From contig NZ_JBIBGL010000034.1 in assembly GCF_042956465.1 (NCBI RefSeq), positions 9,619-73,618 of the forward strand: 64,000 bases of DNA, written 5' to 3'. Each line of letters opens with the position of its first letter. Within the stretch, counting starts at the first letter, position 1. Below the pieces are notes generated by a model. The model was not told the origin of the DNA, did not search any database, and saw only the letters and a list, made by a program, of their open reading frames with translations. The stretch comes from Embleya sp042956465 (GTDB lineage: Bacteria; Actinomycetota; Actinomycetes; Streptomycetales; Streptomycetaceae). Both the position numbers and the translations under genes were made by a program. Shown one piece after another: positions 32,846-43,120 of this stretch.

Positions 32846-35422
32846 TCACGCCTGATCGGGGGCGGCCGGAACGAGATCGGGAAGGTCGGGAGCCCGCAAC
32901 GAGACCAGATCCTCCGGGGTCACCTCGGTCATCGCGGAGATCCGCCGGGCATGTCGCTCGGTCATCTCCTGGAAGGCCTGCCGCGCGGAACGCCCGTTGC
33001 CGAACCGCCGGTCGCGCGGGACCGATTCGAAGTAGGCCAACAGGCCCGCCCGCGCGGACTCGTCCAGCGTGTACTCGTAGGCCGCGGCCTGGTGTTCCAC
33101 GATCCGGACCAGGTCGGTGGAGGCGTAGTCCTCGAAGACGACGGTGCGGTTGAAGCGCGAGTCCAGCCCGGGGTTGGAGTCGATGAAGCGGTGCATCTCG
33201 TCCGGGTAGCCGGCGACGATCACGACCACGTCGTCGCGGTGGTCCTCCATCAACTTGACCAGCGTCGCGATCGCCTCCTGGCCGAAGTCGCCGCCACCGG
33301 CCGCGGTGAGCGAATATGCCTCGTCGATGAACAACACGCCGCCGAGCGCCTTGCGGAACACCGCGGTGGTGCGCGGCGCGGTGTGTCCGACGTACTCGCC
33401 GACCAGCGAACCGCGATCGGCCTCCACGAGGTGACCGCGCGTCAACATCCCGAGTGCGGCCAGGATTCGGCCGTACAGCCGGGCCACCGTGGTCTTGCCG
33501 GTGCCCGGGTTGCCCGCGAACACCAGGTGCCGGCTCAGCGGCGGCGGGGTCAGCCCGGCCTCCTCGCGGCGCCGGACCAGTTGCATCAACTGCACCAGCG
33601 TGGCCACGTCGTGCTTGACCCGGGCGAGCCCGACCAGTTCGTCGAGTTCGGCCAGCAGCGTGCCCAGGTCCGCAGGCGGGGCACCCGAATCGCCCGGGGC
33701 GGCGGACTCGGTGCCCGCCGGCGCCGGCGCGGTTCGCCCGGAGACCACGGTGTCCACGACCCCGCGCGCCACGCAGTCCGCGAACACCGCCGCCTTGTCG
33801 TCCGGATTCTCCAGGGTCGCATCGCTCGGACAGTCCCGGAAGGCGCAGTCGCGCAGCGTCGGCGCGGCCCCGGCGGCCACATACACCGCCGGATAGGCAG
33901 ACCCGCCCACCACGCACCCGGTGAACTCGCCCTTGGCGCCGCCCTTGAGGTAGATGCCGTTCTTGCCCGCGCCGGTGAGGATCGCGCCGCGGACCACCGG
34001 GTCCGCGTCGGTCCACACCACCATCGCCGAGCCCGCGCTGTCGGTCACCACACAGTCCTCGAAGCCGGGCGCCGCACCCTCGTGTACGACCACCCCGGCG
34101 GTCCCGGCCCGAACCACCCGGACCCGGCGCAGCGTGGGCCGGGCGCCGGGACCCACCTCGATGCCGGCCCGCTCGGTGGTGCCGAACGCGCAGTCCTCGA
34201 CCTCGGCGTCCAGGTCACGCTCCAGCCGCAGTCCGGTGCCACAACGATGCGCCGCGGACCCGGTCAGCCGTGCGCTGCCGGTGCCGCCGAGATGCATGCC
34301 GGTCATTTCGGCGCTGCGCACCAGCAGCCCGTCCGCCACCACGACGGCCGCGCCCGCCAGGCACAGACCGTGCTCGGGCGTGGGGCCCAGCACGGTCGCG
34401 GCGAGTTCGCCGTGTGCGTGCTCGTCCAGGTGCACCGCGGTGAACGCGGTGTCCGCGATGGCGACGCCGTCCAGGCCGACCCGGGCCGAGCCGCGCGCGA
34501 AGACGCCGTTGGCGCCGGCGGAGCGGATCACTCCGCCGACCACGTCCAGGTGGCACTCCTCGTCGGCGACCAGGCCGCTGAGCGTGGCGGCGACGATCCG
34601 GCAGTCCGACACGCTCGCGGAGGCCCGGCCGATCGCGGCCAGCCCGGAGGCGCCCGCGCGCTCGATCGCGCTGCCGCGCACGATCAGCCGCGCGGCGCCG
34701 CGCACGAGCACCGCGTCCTCGCCGCTGTCGGCGCAGCGGCACCCCTCCAGGTCGACCGTCGATGCGTCCTCGGCCAGCACCGCGTTGTGCGCGCAGTCCA
34801 GGAACGCGCAGCCGCGCACCCGGACGGCCGCGGTGTCCCGCACGCCCAGCCCGACCACGGCCTCGCCGATCACCGAATCCGCCAGGGTGACCGTGGCCGA
34901 GCCGGCCGACAGCACGCCCGGGCCGTCCACCGCGAGCACCCGGCAGCCGGTCATGGCCAGCCGCGCCTCGCCGGATACGGACACCCCCGCCACCGCGGCG
35001 CCGGATATTCGGCAGCCCGTCAGCCGTACCCGGGCGGCGTCGACGATCTCCAGTCGGCCGCCCACGATCCGGCACTCGTCGAAGGCGACCTCGGCCGGGC
35101 CGGTGACCCGTACGGCGGGCGCCTCCGCGTCGGCGGCGATCAGGACGACGCCCTCGACGCCTGCCCGGCCGCCACCGCAGACGGTCAGCGCGACGTCCCG
35201 AGCCCCCGTCAGGCGCACGCTGCCGGGCCCGTGTTCGGCGACCAGGACGACGCCACGGTCGAGCACGATGTGTTCGCGGTAGTCGCCGGGCGCCAGCAGC
35301 ACGCGGCCGCCGTCGGGCGCGGCCCGGATCAGGTCGGCGATCGTGTGGTGCGGATCGGCACCCCGGTGGGCGCGGTCGCCGCGATTGCCGCGGATGCCAC
35401 CGCGGTTGCCGAACACACTCAC
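32846..35422 (-). CDS. Right-handed beta-helix / AAA+ (CbxX/EccA-like) ATPase fusion
   Basis: 858 residues from GTG 35420-35422, which overlaps the stop of the giant gene (GTGA). Residues about 25-570 are a parallel beta-helix: a NosD/pectate-lyase-type opening (TIADLIRAAPDGGRVLLAPG) and about two dozen coils with repeating V-x-x-C-x-F/G-like turns. Residues about 600-858 are a CbxX/CfqX-type AAA+ ATPase with GNPGTGKTT (about residue 637), GVLFIDEAYSL (about 700) and DSRFNRTVVFEDY. EccA of type VII systems belongs to this AAA+ group. The beta-helix may hold a substrate or partner (inference). Confidence 0.9.
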   Translation of the reverse strand: MSVFGNRGGIRGNRGDRAHRGADPHHTIADLIRAAPDGGRVLLAPGDYREHIVLDRGVVLVAEHGPGSVRLTGARDVALTVCGGGRAGVEGVVLIAADAEAPAVRVTGPAEVAFDECRIVGGRLEIVDAARVRLTGCRISGAAVAGVSVSGEARLAMTGCRVLAVDGPGVLSAGSATVTLADSVIGEAVVGLGVRDTAAVRVRGCAFLDCAHNAVLAEDASTVDLEGCRCADSGEDAVLVRGAARLIVRGSAIERAGASGLAAIGRASASVSDCRIVAATLSGLVADEECHLDVVGGVIRSAGANGVFARGSARVGLDGVAIADTAFTAVHLDEHAHGELAATVLGPTPEHGLCLAGAAVVVADGLLVRSAEMTGMHLGGTGSARLTGSAAHRCGTGLRLERDLDAEVEDCAFGTTERAGIEVGPGARPTLRRVRVVRAGTAGVVVHEGAAPGFEDCVVTDSAGSAMVVWTDADPVVRGAILTGAGKNGIYLKGGAKGEFTGCVVGGSAYPAVYVAAGAAPTLRDCAFRDCPSDATLENPDDKAAVFADCVARGVVDTVVSGRTAPAPAGTESAAPGDSGAPPADLGTLLAELDELVGLARVKHDVATLVQLMQLVRRREEAGLTPPPLSRHLVFAGNPGTGKTTVARLYGRILAALGMLTRGHLVEADRGSLVGEYVGHTAPRTTAVFRKALGGVLFIDEAYSLTAAGGGDFGQEAIATLVKLMEDHRDDVVVIVAGYPDEMHRFIDSNPGLDSRFNRTVVFEDYASTDLVRIVEHQAAAYEYTLDESARAGLLAYFESVPRDRRFGNGRSARQAFQEMTERHARRISAMTEVTPEDLVSLRAPDLPDLVPAAPDQA

Positions 35423-38400
35423 GGCTGTCGTCCGTTCTCGGGTGTGGGGTGGTAGAGGTACTTGTCGTTCAACCCGAGCCAGTTCTGGAAGAGCTTGTTG
35501 AGTTGCGCGTCGATGAGCTTCTCGCCGAACTTGATGCCCAGGTCCAGGAGTCCGGCCTTGCGCCAGAATCGGCCCGCCAGGTACGAGTCGAGGCCGAACT
35601 TCAGCGCGCCGGGGCCGAACGCGCCGGTGGCCAGCGAGCCCAGCGCCGCCACACCGCCGAACGCGAGGGCGTCCAGGCCGTAGTGCTTGACGCCGTTCCT
35701 GTCGCCGAACACCGCGGCGTTGATCGAGCCGTTGACGAACGCCACGAGCGGGTTGACCGCCAGTCCCAGGCCGAACTTGTACAGGCCCGAGCGCCAGCGC
35801 AGCGCGGTGTCGAAGTTGACCCAGTCGGTCTTCCAGTTGTCGCCGAAGTAGGGGTTGGTGTTGAACGGCTTGCCGAAGTCGTTGGCGGTGAGCCCGTCCT
35901 TGAACTGCTTGGGGGAGAACGAGCCGGGCCGGAACTTGAGTTCGTGCAGCCGGGCCATCAGTCCGGCGAAGCTCGCGGAGACCGCCGAGTTGAGGAAGAT
36001 CCGTCCCCAGTCGGATCCGGAGATCTCCTTGTCGTTGATCAGTTCGGTGATCATGCCGGCCAGCACCGAGAAGCCGAAGTCCTGCATGAACTCCATGCCG
36101 ACCTTGGTCCACACCTTCTGCTCGAAGGTCCATTCCCTGGTGCCGGTCGCCGCGTCGGGCGCACCCCAGTGCCGTCGGTTGGTGTCCGCGAGGCCGCGGT
36201 TGTAGCCGCGGAACTCGTTCGGCGCACCGTGGTGATCCACCGCGCGCCCGACGAGCTTGAACCGCGAGTCCACGCCGGTCGCGCCGAGCTTGTCCGGGTG
36301 TGCCCAGGACTTGACGCGGTTGAGCACACCCGTTTCGGCGGCCGGCAACTTCTCGAAGATCTTGGTGGAGAAGCCCTGGTGGACCACGACGTTGTCGCTC
36401 GCGTCGTACAGACGCTGTTGGAGGTAGGCGAGGTCCTTCTCCAGATAGCCGACCACGGTTCCCTCATGGGTGATCGGCTCGAACGAGCGGATCTTCGTGC
36501 CGTTGCGGAAGTCGTCCCAGTGTCGGCGGTTCGGGAGGCCGTCCGCGTCGACGTGGTACTCGCGGATCGCGTCGCCGCGTCCCTCGCGGACGGTGTGTGT
36601 GGTCGCGCCCACCGTGATCTCGTCACGCCAGAACTTGCCGCCCGCTTCGACGTGATGCACCGTGTGCCCGCCGGGATGCGGCACGGTGTCGCCGGCACGG
36701 TTCTTGACCGTGGTCGTGTAGCCGCCGGTACCGTCGCGTTCGATCACGGCGACCCGGCCGTCGTCGAGCATCTTGCGCTCGTACACCAGCACGTCCCGGC
36801 CCTCGATCCGGGCGAAGTCCTTGAACCCGTCGTCGAATCCCTCGCCCCACATCTGCGCACCGCCGCGGTTGGTGGTGCGCCGGCCGGTGTTCTCGGCGCC
36901 GGGCAGGGCGACACCGTCGGCGTCCTGTCGATGCCACGTGAAGAGGCCGTCGGGCTTGTCGTGCATCCTCGCGTGCCGAAAGCCCCCGCCTTCGAGCGCG
37001 TCGCGGCGTTCGACGATCTGGCCGAACCGGTTGCGGTCCACCCACGACCCGTTCGATCCCGGACCGGCCGCGTACTCGCGCACCGTGCCCCTGCCGTCCA
37101 CGACTTCGCGGACCACGATGCGCTGCTCGGAGCCCGGCACGGTCTCGAAGTCGGTCCAGCGGTGGTCCGCCCCGAATTCGCGGACTCCGGTCCCGGTGCC
37201 GCCGACCTCCCGCCAGGTTCCGTTTCCACCCGGCGTGCCGGCGGTGAACTCGATCTTGCGACCGTCCAGGAGCACCCGGCTCTCGCGCAGCAGTGCGCCG
37301 TTCGCGTCGAAGTCCTGCCACGTGCCGTCCAAGCGCTGGAAACGCACCGAACGCTCGATCGTCTCCGTGCCGTCGGCGCCGGCCTTCCTCGAGACCTCCC
37401 AGTGCCGGAAGAGTCGGTCGTCGCCGGTGAAGAACGCCCCGGGGAAGTCCGGCTTGCCGGGGAAGAACGGCACGTCGAAGCGCTGTTGCCAAATTCGGCG
37501 TGCCTTGAACTCGTCGTCGCCGAACTTCGAGAAGGTCGCGACCTCCTCGTTGACGTAGTTGCGTTCGATGTAGTGCCTGAACTGCTCCGCGGGCTGCGCG
37601 TTCGGCTCGAACGTGTACTGCCTGGTGCCCCGGGCCTTGTCGGGTGCCGAGAAGAACTTCCTCCCCAGGCCGCCGCGAATCGGTGCGAATCGTTCGAAGG
37701 CGACCAATCCGCTGTCGGCGACGTTCCGCAACACCCCGCCGGTGCCGTCGGCGACGTGGGTGACCCGGGCCTTGAAGCCGAAGTCCCGGCTGAACCGGAA
37801 GTCGAGTCTGCCCTTGGCCTGAAGCGCGCCGTCCGAACCCCACTTCTGCCAATTCCAGTCCCCGGCGGCGGACTTCTCACTGATCAGGATGCCGCCGTCC
37901 AGTTGGGGGAAGAAGTCGCGCACCTTCCCACCGAACAGGTGCCGGGCATTGAGTTCGAAGACACCGTCGATCACGTCGTACGAGGTGTTGTCCCAGCGGA
38001 CGTAGCGGCTGCCGGAGGCGATCGGGCGACTGTCGGCGGTCTTCTCCACCCACTTCCACTTGCCCCGGTGATCCCGCGAGCCCTCGATCCAGCCGCCGCC
38101 CGCGTTGCTCGACGGGTCCCGGGTGTAGACGGGGGTTCCGTCGCCGTCGACCAGTCGACGGATGCCGTTGTCCGCGCCGTCGGGGCCGGCCGGCCACTTC
38201 TCCACCGTGCCCTTGCGGAACGGCATGTGCTCCCAGCCCAGGTCGTGGCCGACCACGTCGTTCGCCGGGCGCTTGTCGTGCCAGGTGAGGTTCTCGTGGT
38301 CGATCCGGCGGGTGACACCGGCGATCGGGCCGTCGAGCGGGTACTCGACGAGCCGGTGCCGGAGCAGGTCGGGGCTGTCCCACTGCTCCCACGTGTTGCG

Positions 38401-41400
38401 CATCCGGTCGGTGACCTTGAACTCGCCGCTCGACGGCTGATACTCGCCGACGTGGGTGACCCGCCTGCCGTGCACGCCACCGTCGCGGTCGAACCTGAAG
38501 GCGTCGTCCGCCCACACCTCGAAGTTGCGCTCCGCGGCCCAGGGCGCGTCGTCGAAGACCTGATACCGTCCGTCGTCCAGTCGGCGGGCATCGGCGAGCA
38601 CGGCCCGGGGGTTCCCCTCCCGGGGCCCCCAGATCTGGAAGTCCCCGACCTCGTCACCGACGCCGGTGACCCGGAATCGCGCACTGCCCGGTATCCGGGT
38701 GCCGACCTTGATCGGAACGCCGTCGTGGTCCCAGATCCGAAAGTCCTGCTCCGGTCCGGTGCGCGGCCGGGAGTACACCTGGTGGGTGCCGTCGGGAAGT
38801 GCGCGGGCGTCGTAGAGCACCTGGTGGGGGCCGCCGTCCGACGGGCGTGGTCCCCAGATCTCGTAGTCGGCGCTGCCGGGCTCGGCCACCCTGAAGTCGT
38901 TCGTACCGGGCCGGTATTCGGCGTTCTTGAGGACCGTGCCCTCGGCGTTCCAGATCCGAAAGTCCTGCGTGGGCCCGGTTCGTGGGGCCTCGACCACCCG
39001 GAAGGTGCCATCGCCGAGGGACTCGGCCACTCCGAGCACCGGGTGGGTGCCACCTTCGGTTCGCGGCCCCCAGATCTCGAAGTCGCTCCCGCCGGGTCCG
39101 GTGACCTTGAAGTCACCGGTGAGGGGTCGGTATTCGCCGGTCTTGAGCACGGTGCCGCCGGCGTCCCGGATGCGGAAGTCCTGGGTGGGGCCGGTCGACG
39201 GACCGTCGACCGTCCGCCAGGTGCCGTCCCCGAGGGATCGGGCGTCGTTGAGCACCGGGTGTGCTCCGTGCGCATCCGCCGGCCCCCAGATCTGGAAGTC
39301 GTCTCCGCCGGCGCCGGTGACCTTGAAGGTGTCGGTGCCGGGAAGGTGCTCGCCGGTCCTGAGGACGGCTCCGGTGGTGTCCCAGACCTGGAAGTGCCGG
39401 TCCCCGACGTCGGTGACCATGAAGTCCGCGGTCTCGGCCCGATACCTGCCCGTTTTGGTGATATTGCCCTGAGCGTCCCGGATCCGGAAATCCTGGGTCG
39501 GTCCGAACCGGGGACCGTCGTGGACCCGGAAGGTGCCGTCGCCGCGTGCGTACACGTCCTGGAGCACCGGGTGCGCGCCGTCCGCGCCGCGTGCTCCCCA
39601 GACCTGGAAGTCGTCGGGTGCGCGCCCCGGCAGGTCCCGGACCTCCCAGGTGCGGTCGGGGAGTCGGTGGGCATCGCCGAGCACGGGGTGGACGCCGTCG
39701 GCCCCCTCCGGCCCCCAGATCCTGAAGTCGTCCGAATGACCCGCGGGGCCGTAGTGCACGTGGAAGGTGCCGTTCGGGCCGGGGTAGGCGCTCAGGATGG
39801 AGGTGCCGTACGGGTCCTGCCAGATCTGGAACCCCGCCCCCGGCCGCTCCGGGCCGTCGAAGACCTTGAAGTGCCCGTTGTCCAGGCGCCGGGCATCGGC
39901 GAGGACGCGGTGGTTGCCGTGGGCGTCGCGCCCGCTCCAGAGCTGGAAGTTGCCCCCCTCGACATCGGTGACCCGGAACGTGTGCCCGTCGGCCCGCAGT
40001 TCACCGCGCTTGAGGATGGTGCCGTCGGTGTCCGCCCAGACCTGGAACGCGCTGTCGGCGTGCGCGGGCCCGTCGAAGACCTGGTAGGTGCCGTCGGGGA
40101 GGCGATGGCCGTCGTACCGCAGGGTCCGCGTGCCCGTCGTGCCCACCGGCCCGTGGATCTCGAAATGGTCCATGCCGTCGGGGCCCTCGAACCGGACGAT
40201 GACGGACTCGTCGGCCCGGGCCGCCCGTTCGGGGTGGCGCCAGGACTCGGTCGTGCGCGGTCGCACGTCCGGACCGCCCGTCGCCGGCCGCATCCCGCCG
40301 CGCAGACCGGGCAGTTCGGCCAGCGCGTCGGCGATCGCCGGTGCCGCGACCGCCGGATCCACGCCCCATGCCTTCAACGCCGCCGCGGCATCCGCCAGCG
40401 CGAGCGCGGCGTTGGCCCGGCTCGCGGTGGCGATCATCGACTCGGCGCGCACCATGCCACTGCTGGTGTCGCCGGTGAACTGCCGGACCCGCAGCGCCTG
40501 CTCGGCCGCGGCCGCCTGATCGAAGGCCTGTTTGGCCCGGGAGTAGTCGTGCCACGCCTCGATACGCGAACCGGGCTGCGGTGTCGTGGACTTGCCCCCT
40601 GGACCGGGTCCGGTGGCAACATCGTCGAGCACCTTCGCGACGAGGCTGCGCTGCTCGGCGCCGAAGTCGGCCAACGCGTTCGGCGGTGGCGACGTATGCC
40701 CGACGCCGACGGTGGGCGGGGGCGAGGTAGGCGGAGCGAGCGTGGGATCGACCCGGGGCGGGCCGGGGCGCAGTGGGATCTTCTCGCCGACGAGCGCCGA
40801 CACGGTGTCCGTCGCGCCCTGACCACCCGCCAGATCCGGGCGCAGGGCGGCGGTGTTGCCGCCCGCGAGGTCGACCGGGGTGAACCGGGCGGACACGGCG
40901 GGGACCTGCTCCGCGCTTCGTGACCCGCCCGCCAACAGGTCGAAGGCCTTGCCCTGGTGCAGGGCGGACACCCCCGAACCACCCGGGCCCGCAGGCGGGG
41001 TCGGCGGCGGCGTCGACCCGACCCGGCCGGGTGCGGGCGCCAGCAGGTCGAACACGTCCACCTTGGCCGCGGCTCCACCGACCGGCGCGGTGGACGGCGA
41101 GGTGCCGGCCGGAGGACGCGAGCCCGCGCCCTCGGTGAGCGCCGTCGGCGGGTGTACCGACGTCGGCGCGCCGGGCGCGGACACCGGGTTGGACAGGCCC
41201 GGGGAGTGCGTGGAGGTCGGCAGCGGCGTCTTGTTCGCGAGCGGGTCGGGAGCCGCGGCCACGAAGCGCTCCGAACCGACGCTGGTCAGCGTGGTGTCGC
41301 CGTGGGTCAGCCGGCGGATCTCCGGGAGCGAGGTCGTCCGTACCTCGTCGCCCAGCCCGATCGCACTCTTCGCGAACGACTGGCTGCCCTCCACCGCGCT

Positions 41401-42939
41401 GCCGATCATGTGCGGCGAGACGGCGCCCATGTTCAGGCCGTGCAGCGCGGACATCCCGCCGGTCGCCTGATTGAGCACATCGTGCAGCGAGTTCCACTGC
41501 GTGTTCGGGGTGGCCACGTGACCGACGGTGCCGCCGAGCGATTGCAGGCCCTCGTGCCCGAGCAGGGTGTGGTCGAAGGTGTACACGCCGAGCCCGTAGT
41601 GTGGGGTGTACAGGCCGCTCGCGGCCGGGACGAACACGGCGGTGTCGAACGAACTCCCCGCCCGGGCCACGCCGCCCGGGTCGAAGGCGCCGATCGCAAG
41701 GTTGGGATGGCCGTTGAACGCGGCGAGATCCTTGCCGGTCAGGCCCGGTACCCGGTCCAGGCCGTGGCCGCCGAGCTTGCCCGCGCCGCCCGCCGCCGCC
41801 GGCGGTACACCCAGCGACGCGCGGATGAAGTCCTTCTGGCTGCCCAGGACACCGCGCTCCCAGAAGCCGATCCTCAGCGCCCGGGACAGACCCAGTTTGG
41901 CGATCTCGTCACCGGCCACGGGCAGGATGATGCCCAGCGAGCCCCAGCCCTTGAGCTCGCCGAAGCCCTTCTTGCCCACCGCCCAGGCGGTCTTGCCCGT
42001 CCAGACGATCGCCTTGAACGGCAGCACGAGCAGCTTGCCGACCAGCGCGCCGCCCTTGAAGACCAGCGTGCCGGTGAGCAGGCTCGCGTACGCGAGCGCG
42101 AACCTCCAGCCGGCCAGGTTGAATCCCTTGAGCCCGGTGCCCAGCAGCGACAACAGGTCGCCGGCGCCCTTGAACAGGTTGACCGCGCCCTTGCCGAGGC
42201 CCACCAGGAGGTTCTTCAGGCCGCTGAGCAACGCGGGCAACAGCGCCTTGGTGGAGGGGAAAAGCACGCCCAGGATGTTCAGGAACAGTTCCAGGCCGGT
42301 GGCCTTGCCCCGGGCGAAGTCGGCGATGGTCTTGCCCAGCACGACCAGGTTGGCGCCGAACGCCAGCAGGCCCAGCGGGCCGCCGAACAGCACGCCGAGC
42401 ACGGTCAGCACGATCGTGAAGATCTTGAAGAAGTCCCAGAACTCCTCGGCCACCGTCTTGGGACTCGTCTTGAGCGCGGTGGCCGACGCCAGCGACTTGC
42501 GGGCCTTCTCCACCGCGTCCAGATACATCGTGCGCGCCGCGGCCATGGTCGCCTTGGCCGCGGCCAGGCCCGGGTCGTTCTCCGGCAGCGGGGCCGCCGC
42601 GTCCAGCGCCTCCTGGGCCTTTTGCTGAGCAGCCGCCAGGTCCGTCGCGTAGGTGGACAGCGCGGTGCTCGCGAGCTGGGTGGCCTGGGCCAGCTTGTCC
42701 ACGAACAGCTTGAGCTGGTCCTTGACGTGCGCGCGCAGCTCGCCGGCCGCCTCGCCCATCAGCGGCGCTTTCGGGCCCTCCTGGACCAGCCCGGCAAGTT
42801 TCGCGGAGGCGTCGGCGGCTTTCTTGGTCAACGCGGCCAGATATAGCGAGGCATCCGTGATCGAGGTCGGGTCACCCGGCGTAGGGTCCGTCGTGTATCC
42901 CAGCTTTTTCAACGTCGTGGTATCGACATTGCGTGGCAT
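35419..42939 (-). CDS. Giant (2506 aa) repeat protein of a type VII-like locus
   Basis: Starts at ATG 42937-42939 with GGAGGG upstream. Residues about 1-150 are Ala/Lys-rich helices resembling a WXG/LXG-type targeting region. Strongly hydrophobic helices lie at about 167-200, 213-246 and 273-316. A Pro/Gly/Ser-rich linker follows (about 560-680). Residues 925-1480 hold sixteen units of about 36 residues built on D-F-x-I-W-G-P. Residues about 1500-2280 are RHS/YD-like beta-rich segments with many Trp, and 2290-2500 are again hydrophobic (FGFSVLAGMITEL, VNPLVAFVNGSINAAVF). No known toxin or nuclease motif is visible. It may be a secreted or self-assembling effector or surface fibre (inference). 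Confidence 0.9.
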   Translation of the reverse strand: MPRNVDTTTLKKLGYTTDPTPGDPTSITDASLYLAALTKKAADASAKLAGLVQEGPKAPLMGEAAGELRAHVKDQLKLFVDKLAQATQLASTALSTYATDLAAAQQKAQEALDAAAPLPENDPGLAAAKATMAAARTMYLDAVEKARKSLASATALKTSPKTVAEEFWDFFKIFTIVLTVLGVLFGGPLGLLAFGANLVVLGKTIADFARGKATGLELFLNILGVLFPSTKALLPALLSGLKNLLVGLGKGAVNLFKGAGDLLSLLGTGLKGFNLAGWRFALAYASLLTGTLVFKGGALVGKLLVLPFKAIVWTGKTAWAVGKKGFGELKGWGSLGIILPVAGDEIAKLGLSRALRIGFWERGVLGSQKDFIRASLGVPPAAAGGAGKLGGHGLDRVPGLTGKDLAAFNGHPNLAIGAFDPGGVARAGSSFDTAVFVPAASGLYTPHYGLGVYTFDHTLLGHEGLQSLGGTVGHVATPNTQWNSLHDVLNQATGGMSALHGLNMGAVSPHMIGSAVEGSQSFAKSAIGLGDEVRTTSLPEIRRLTHGDTTLTSVGSERFVAAAPDPLANKTPLPTSTHSPGLSNPVSAPGAPTSVHPPTALTEGAGSRPPAGTSPSTAPVGGAAAKVDVFDLLAPAPGRVGSTPPPTPPAGPGGSGVSALHQGKAFDLLAGGSRSAEQVPAVSARFTPVDLAGGNTAALRPDLAGGQGATDTVSALVGEKIPLRPGPPRVDPTLAPPTSPPPTVGVGHTSPPPNALADFGAEQRSLVAKVLDDVATGPGPGGKSTTPQPGSRIEAWHDYSRAKQAFDQAAAAEQALRVRQFTGDTSSGMVRAESMIATASRANAALALADAAAALKAWGVDPAVAAPAIADALAELPGLRGGMRPATGGPDVRPRTTESWRHPERAARADESVIVRFEGPDGMDHFEIHGPVGTTGTRTLRYDGHRLPDGTYQVFDGPAHADSAFQVWADTDGTILKRGELRADGHTFRVTDVEGGNFQLWSGRDAHGNHRVLADARRLDNGHFKVFDGPERPGAGFQIWQDPYGTSILSAYPGPNGTFHVHYGPAGHSDDFRIWGPEGADGVHPVLGDAHRLPDRTWEVRDLPGRAPDDFQVWGARGADGAHPVLQDVYARGDGTFRVHDGPRFGPTQDFRIRDAQGNITKTGRYRAETADFMVTDVGDRHFQVWDTTGAVLRTGEHLPGTDTFKVTGAGGDDFQIWGPADAHGAHPVLNDARSLGDGTWRTVDGPSTGPTQDFRIRDAGGTVLKTGEYRPLTGDFKVTGPGGSDFEIWGPRTEGGTHPVLGVAESLGDGTFRVVEAPRTGPTQDFRIWNAEGTVLKNAEYRPGTNDFRVAEPGSADYEIWGPRPSDGGPHQVLYDARALPDGTHQVYSRPRTGPEQDFRIWDHDGVPIKVGTRIPGSARFRVTGVGDEVGDFQIWGPREGNPRAVLADARRLDDGRYQVFDDAPWAAERNFEVWADDAFRFDRDGGVHGRRVTHVGEYQPSSGEFKVTDRMRNTWEQWDSPDLLRHRLVEYPLDGPIAGVTRRIDHENLTWHDKRPANDVVGHDLGWEHMPFRKGTVEKWPAGPDGADNGIRRLVDGDGTPVYTRDPSSNAGGGWIEGSRDHRGKWKWVEKTADSRPIASGSRYVRWDNTSYDVIDGVFELNARHLFGGKVRDFFPQLDGGILISEKSAAGDWNWQKWGSDGALQAKGRLDFRFSRDFGFKARVTHVADGTGGVLRNVADSGLVAFERFAPIRGGLGRKFFSAPDKARGTRQYTFEPNAQPAEQFRHYIERNYVNEEVATFSKFGDDEFKARRIWQQRFDVPFFPGKPDFPGAFFTGDDRLFRHWEVSRKAGADGTETIERSVRFQRLDGTWQDFDANGALLRESRVLLDGRKIEFTAGTPGGNGTWREVGGTGTGVREFGADHRWTDFETVPGSEQRIVVREVVDGRGTVREYAAGPGSNGSWVDRNRFGQIVERRDALEGGGFRHARMHDKPDGLFTWHRQDADGVALPGAENTGRRTTNRGGAQMWGEGFDDGFKDFARIEGRDVLVYERKMLDDGRVAVIERDGTGGYTTTVKNRAGDTVPHPGGHTVHHVEAGGKFWRDEITVGATTHTVREGRGDAIREYHVDADGLPNRRHWDDFRNGTKIRSFEPITHEGTVVGYLEKDLAYLQQRLYDASDNVVVHQGFSTKIFEKLPAAETGVLNRVKSWAHPDKLGATGVDSRFKLVGRAVDHHGAPNEFRGYNRGLADTNRRHWGAPDAATGTREWTFEQKVWTKVGMEFMQDFGFSVLAGMITELINDKEISGSDWGRIFLNSAVSASFAGLMARLHELKFRPGSFSPKQFKDGLTANDFGKPFNTNPYFGDNWKTDWVNFDTALRWRSGLYKFGLGLAVNPLVAFVNGSINAAVFGDRNGVKHYGLDALAFGGVAALGSLATGAFGPGALKFGLDSYLAGRFWRKAGLLDLGIKFGEKLIDAQLNKLFQNWLGLNDKYLYHPTPENGRQP
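38500..40170 (-). repeat. Sixteen-copy protein repeat within the giant gene
   Basis: Sixteen copies of [HADNG]-[FY]-x-[IVL]-[HWR] spaced about 36 residues, such as DFRIWGPEG, DFQIWGPAD, DFEIWGPRT and DYEIWGPRP. They alternate with HPVLxDAxxLxDGTxxV and GTVLKTGEYRPxTxDFKV segments. Later copies are closer to each other than to the first ones, consistent with stepwise internal duplication. Confidence 0.85.
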
Positions 42940-43120
42940 GGGGCCCTCCGGGCGGCGGTTCGTACGCGTCGGATGTCGCTGCTCGCGTGGTGGATGTCGC
43001 ACTCGCGCGGCACGGATATCGGCACCGTTGTGGGTGCGGCTCTTTATTCTCCGGCAATCTTGGCCGATGATGAGACGCGGCGCCAGTGTTCGGGCCGCAC
43101 AGCTCGCGAAGAGCCGTCGA

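Noticed and set aside
38500..40170. CRISPR-like regular repeats
   Set aside because: The periodicity is in frame with codons and degenerate, a protein repeat. No short identical repeats with unique spacers were seen anywhere in the window.
35449..40923. 1824-codon plus-strand frame opposite the giant repeat gene
   Set aside because: Mirror of the repeat gene's codons; its periodicity only reflects the DFxIWGP repeats. No recognisable domain.
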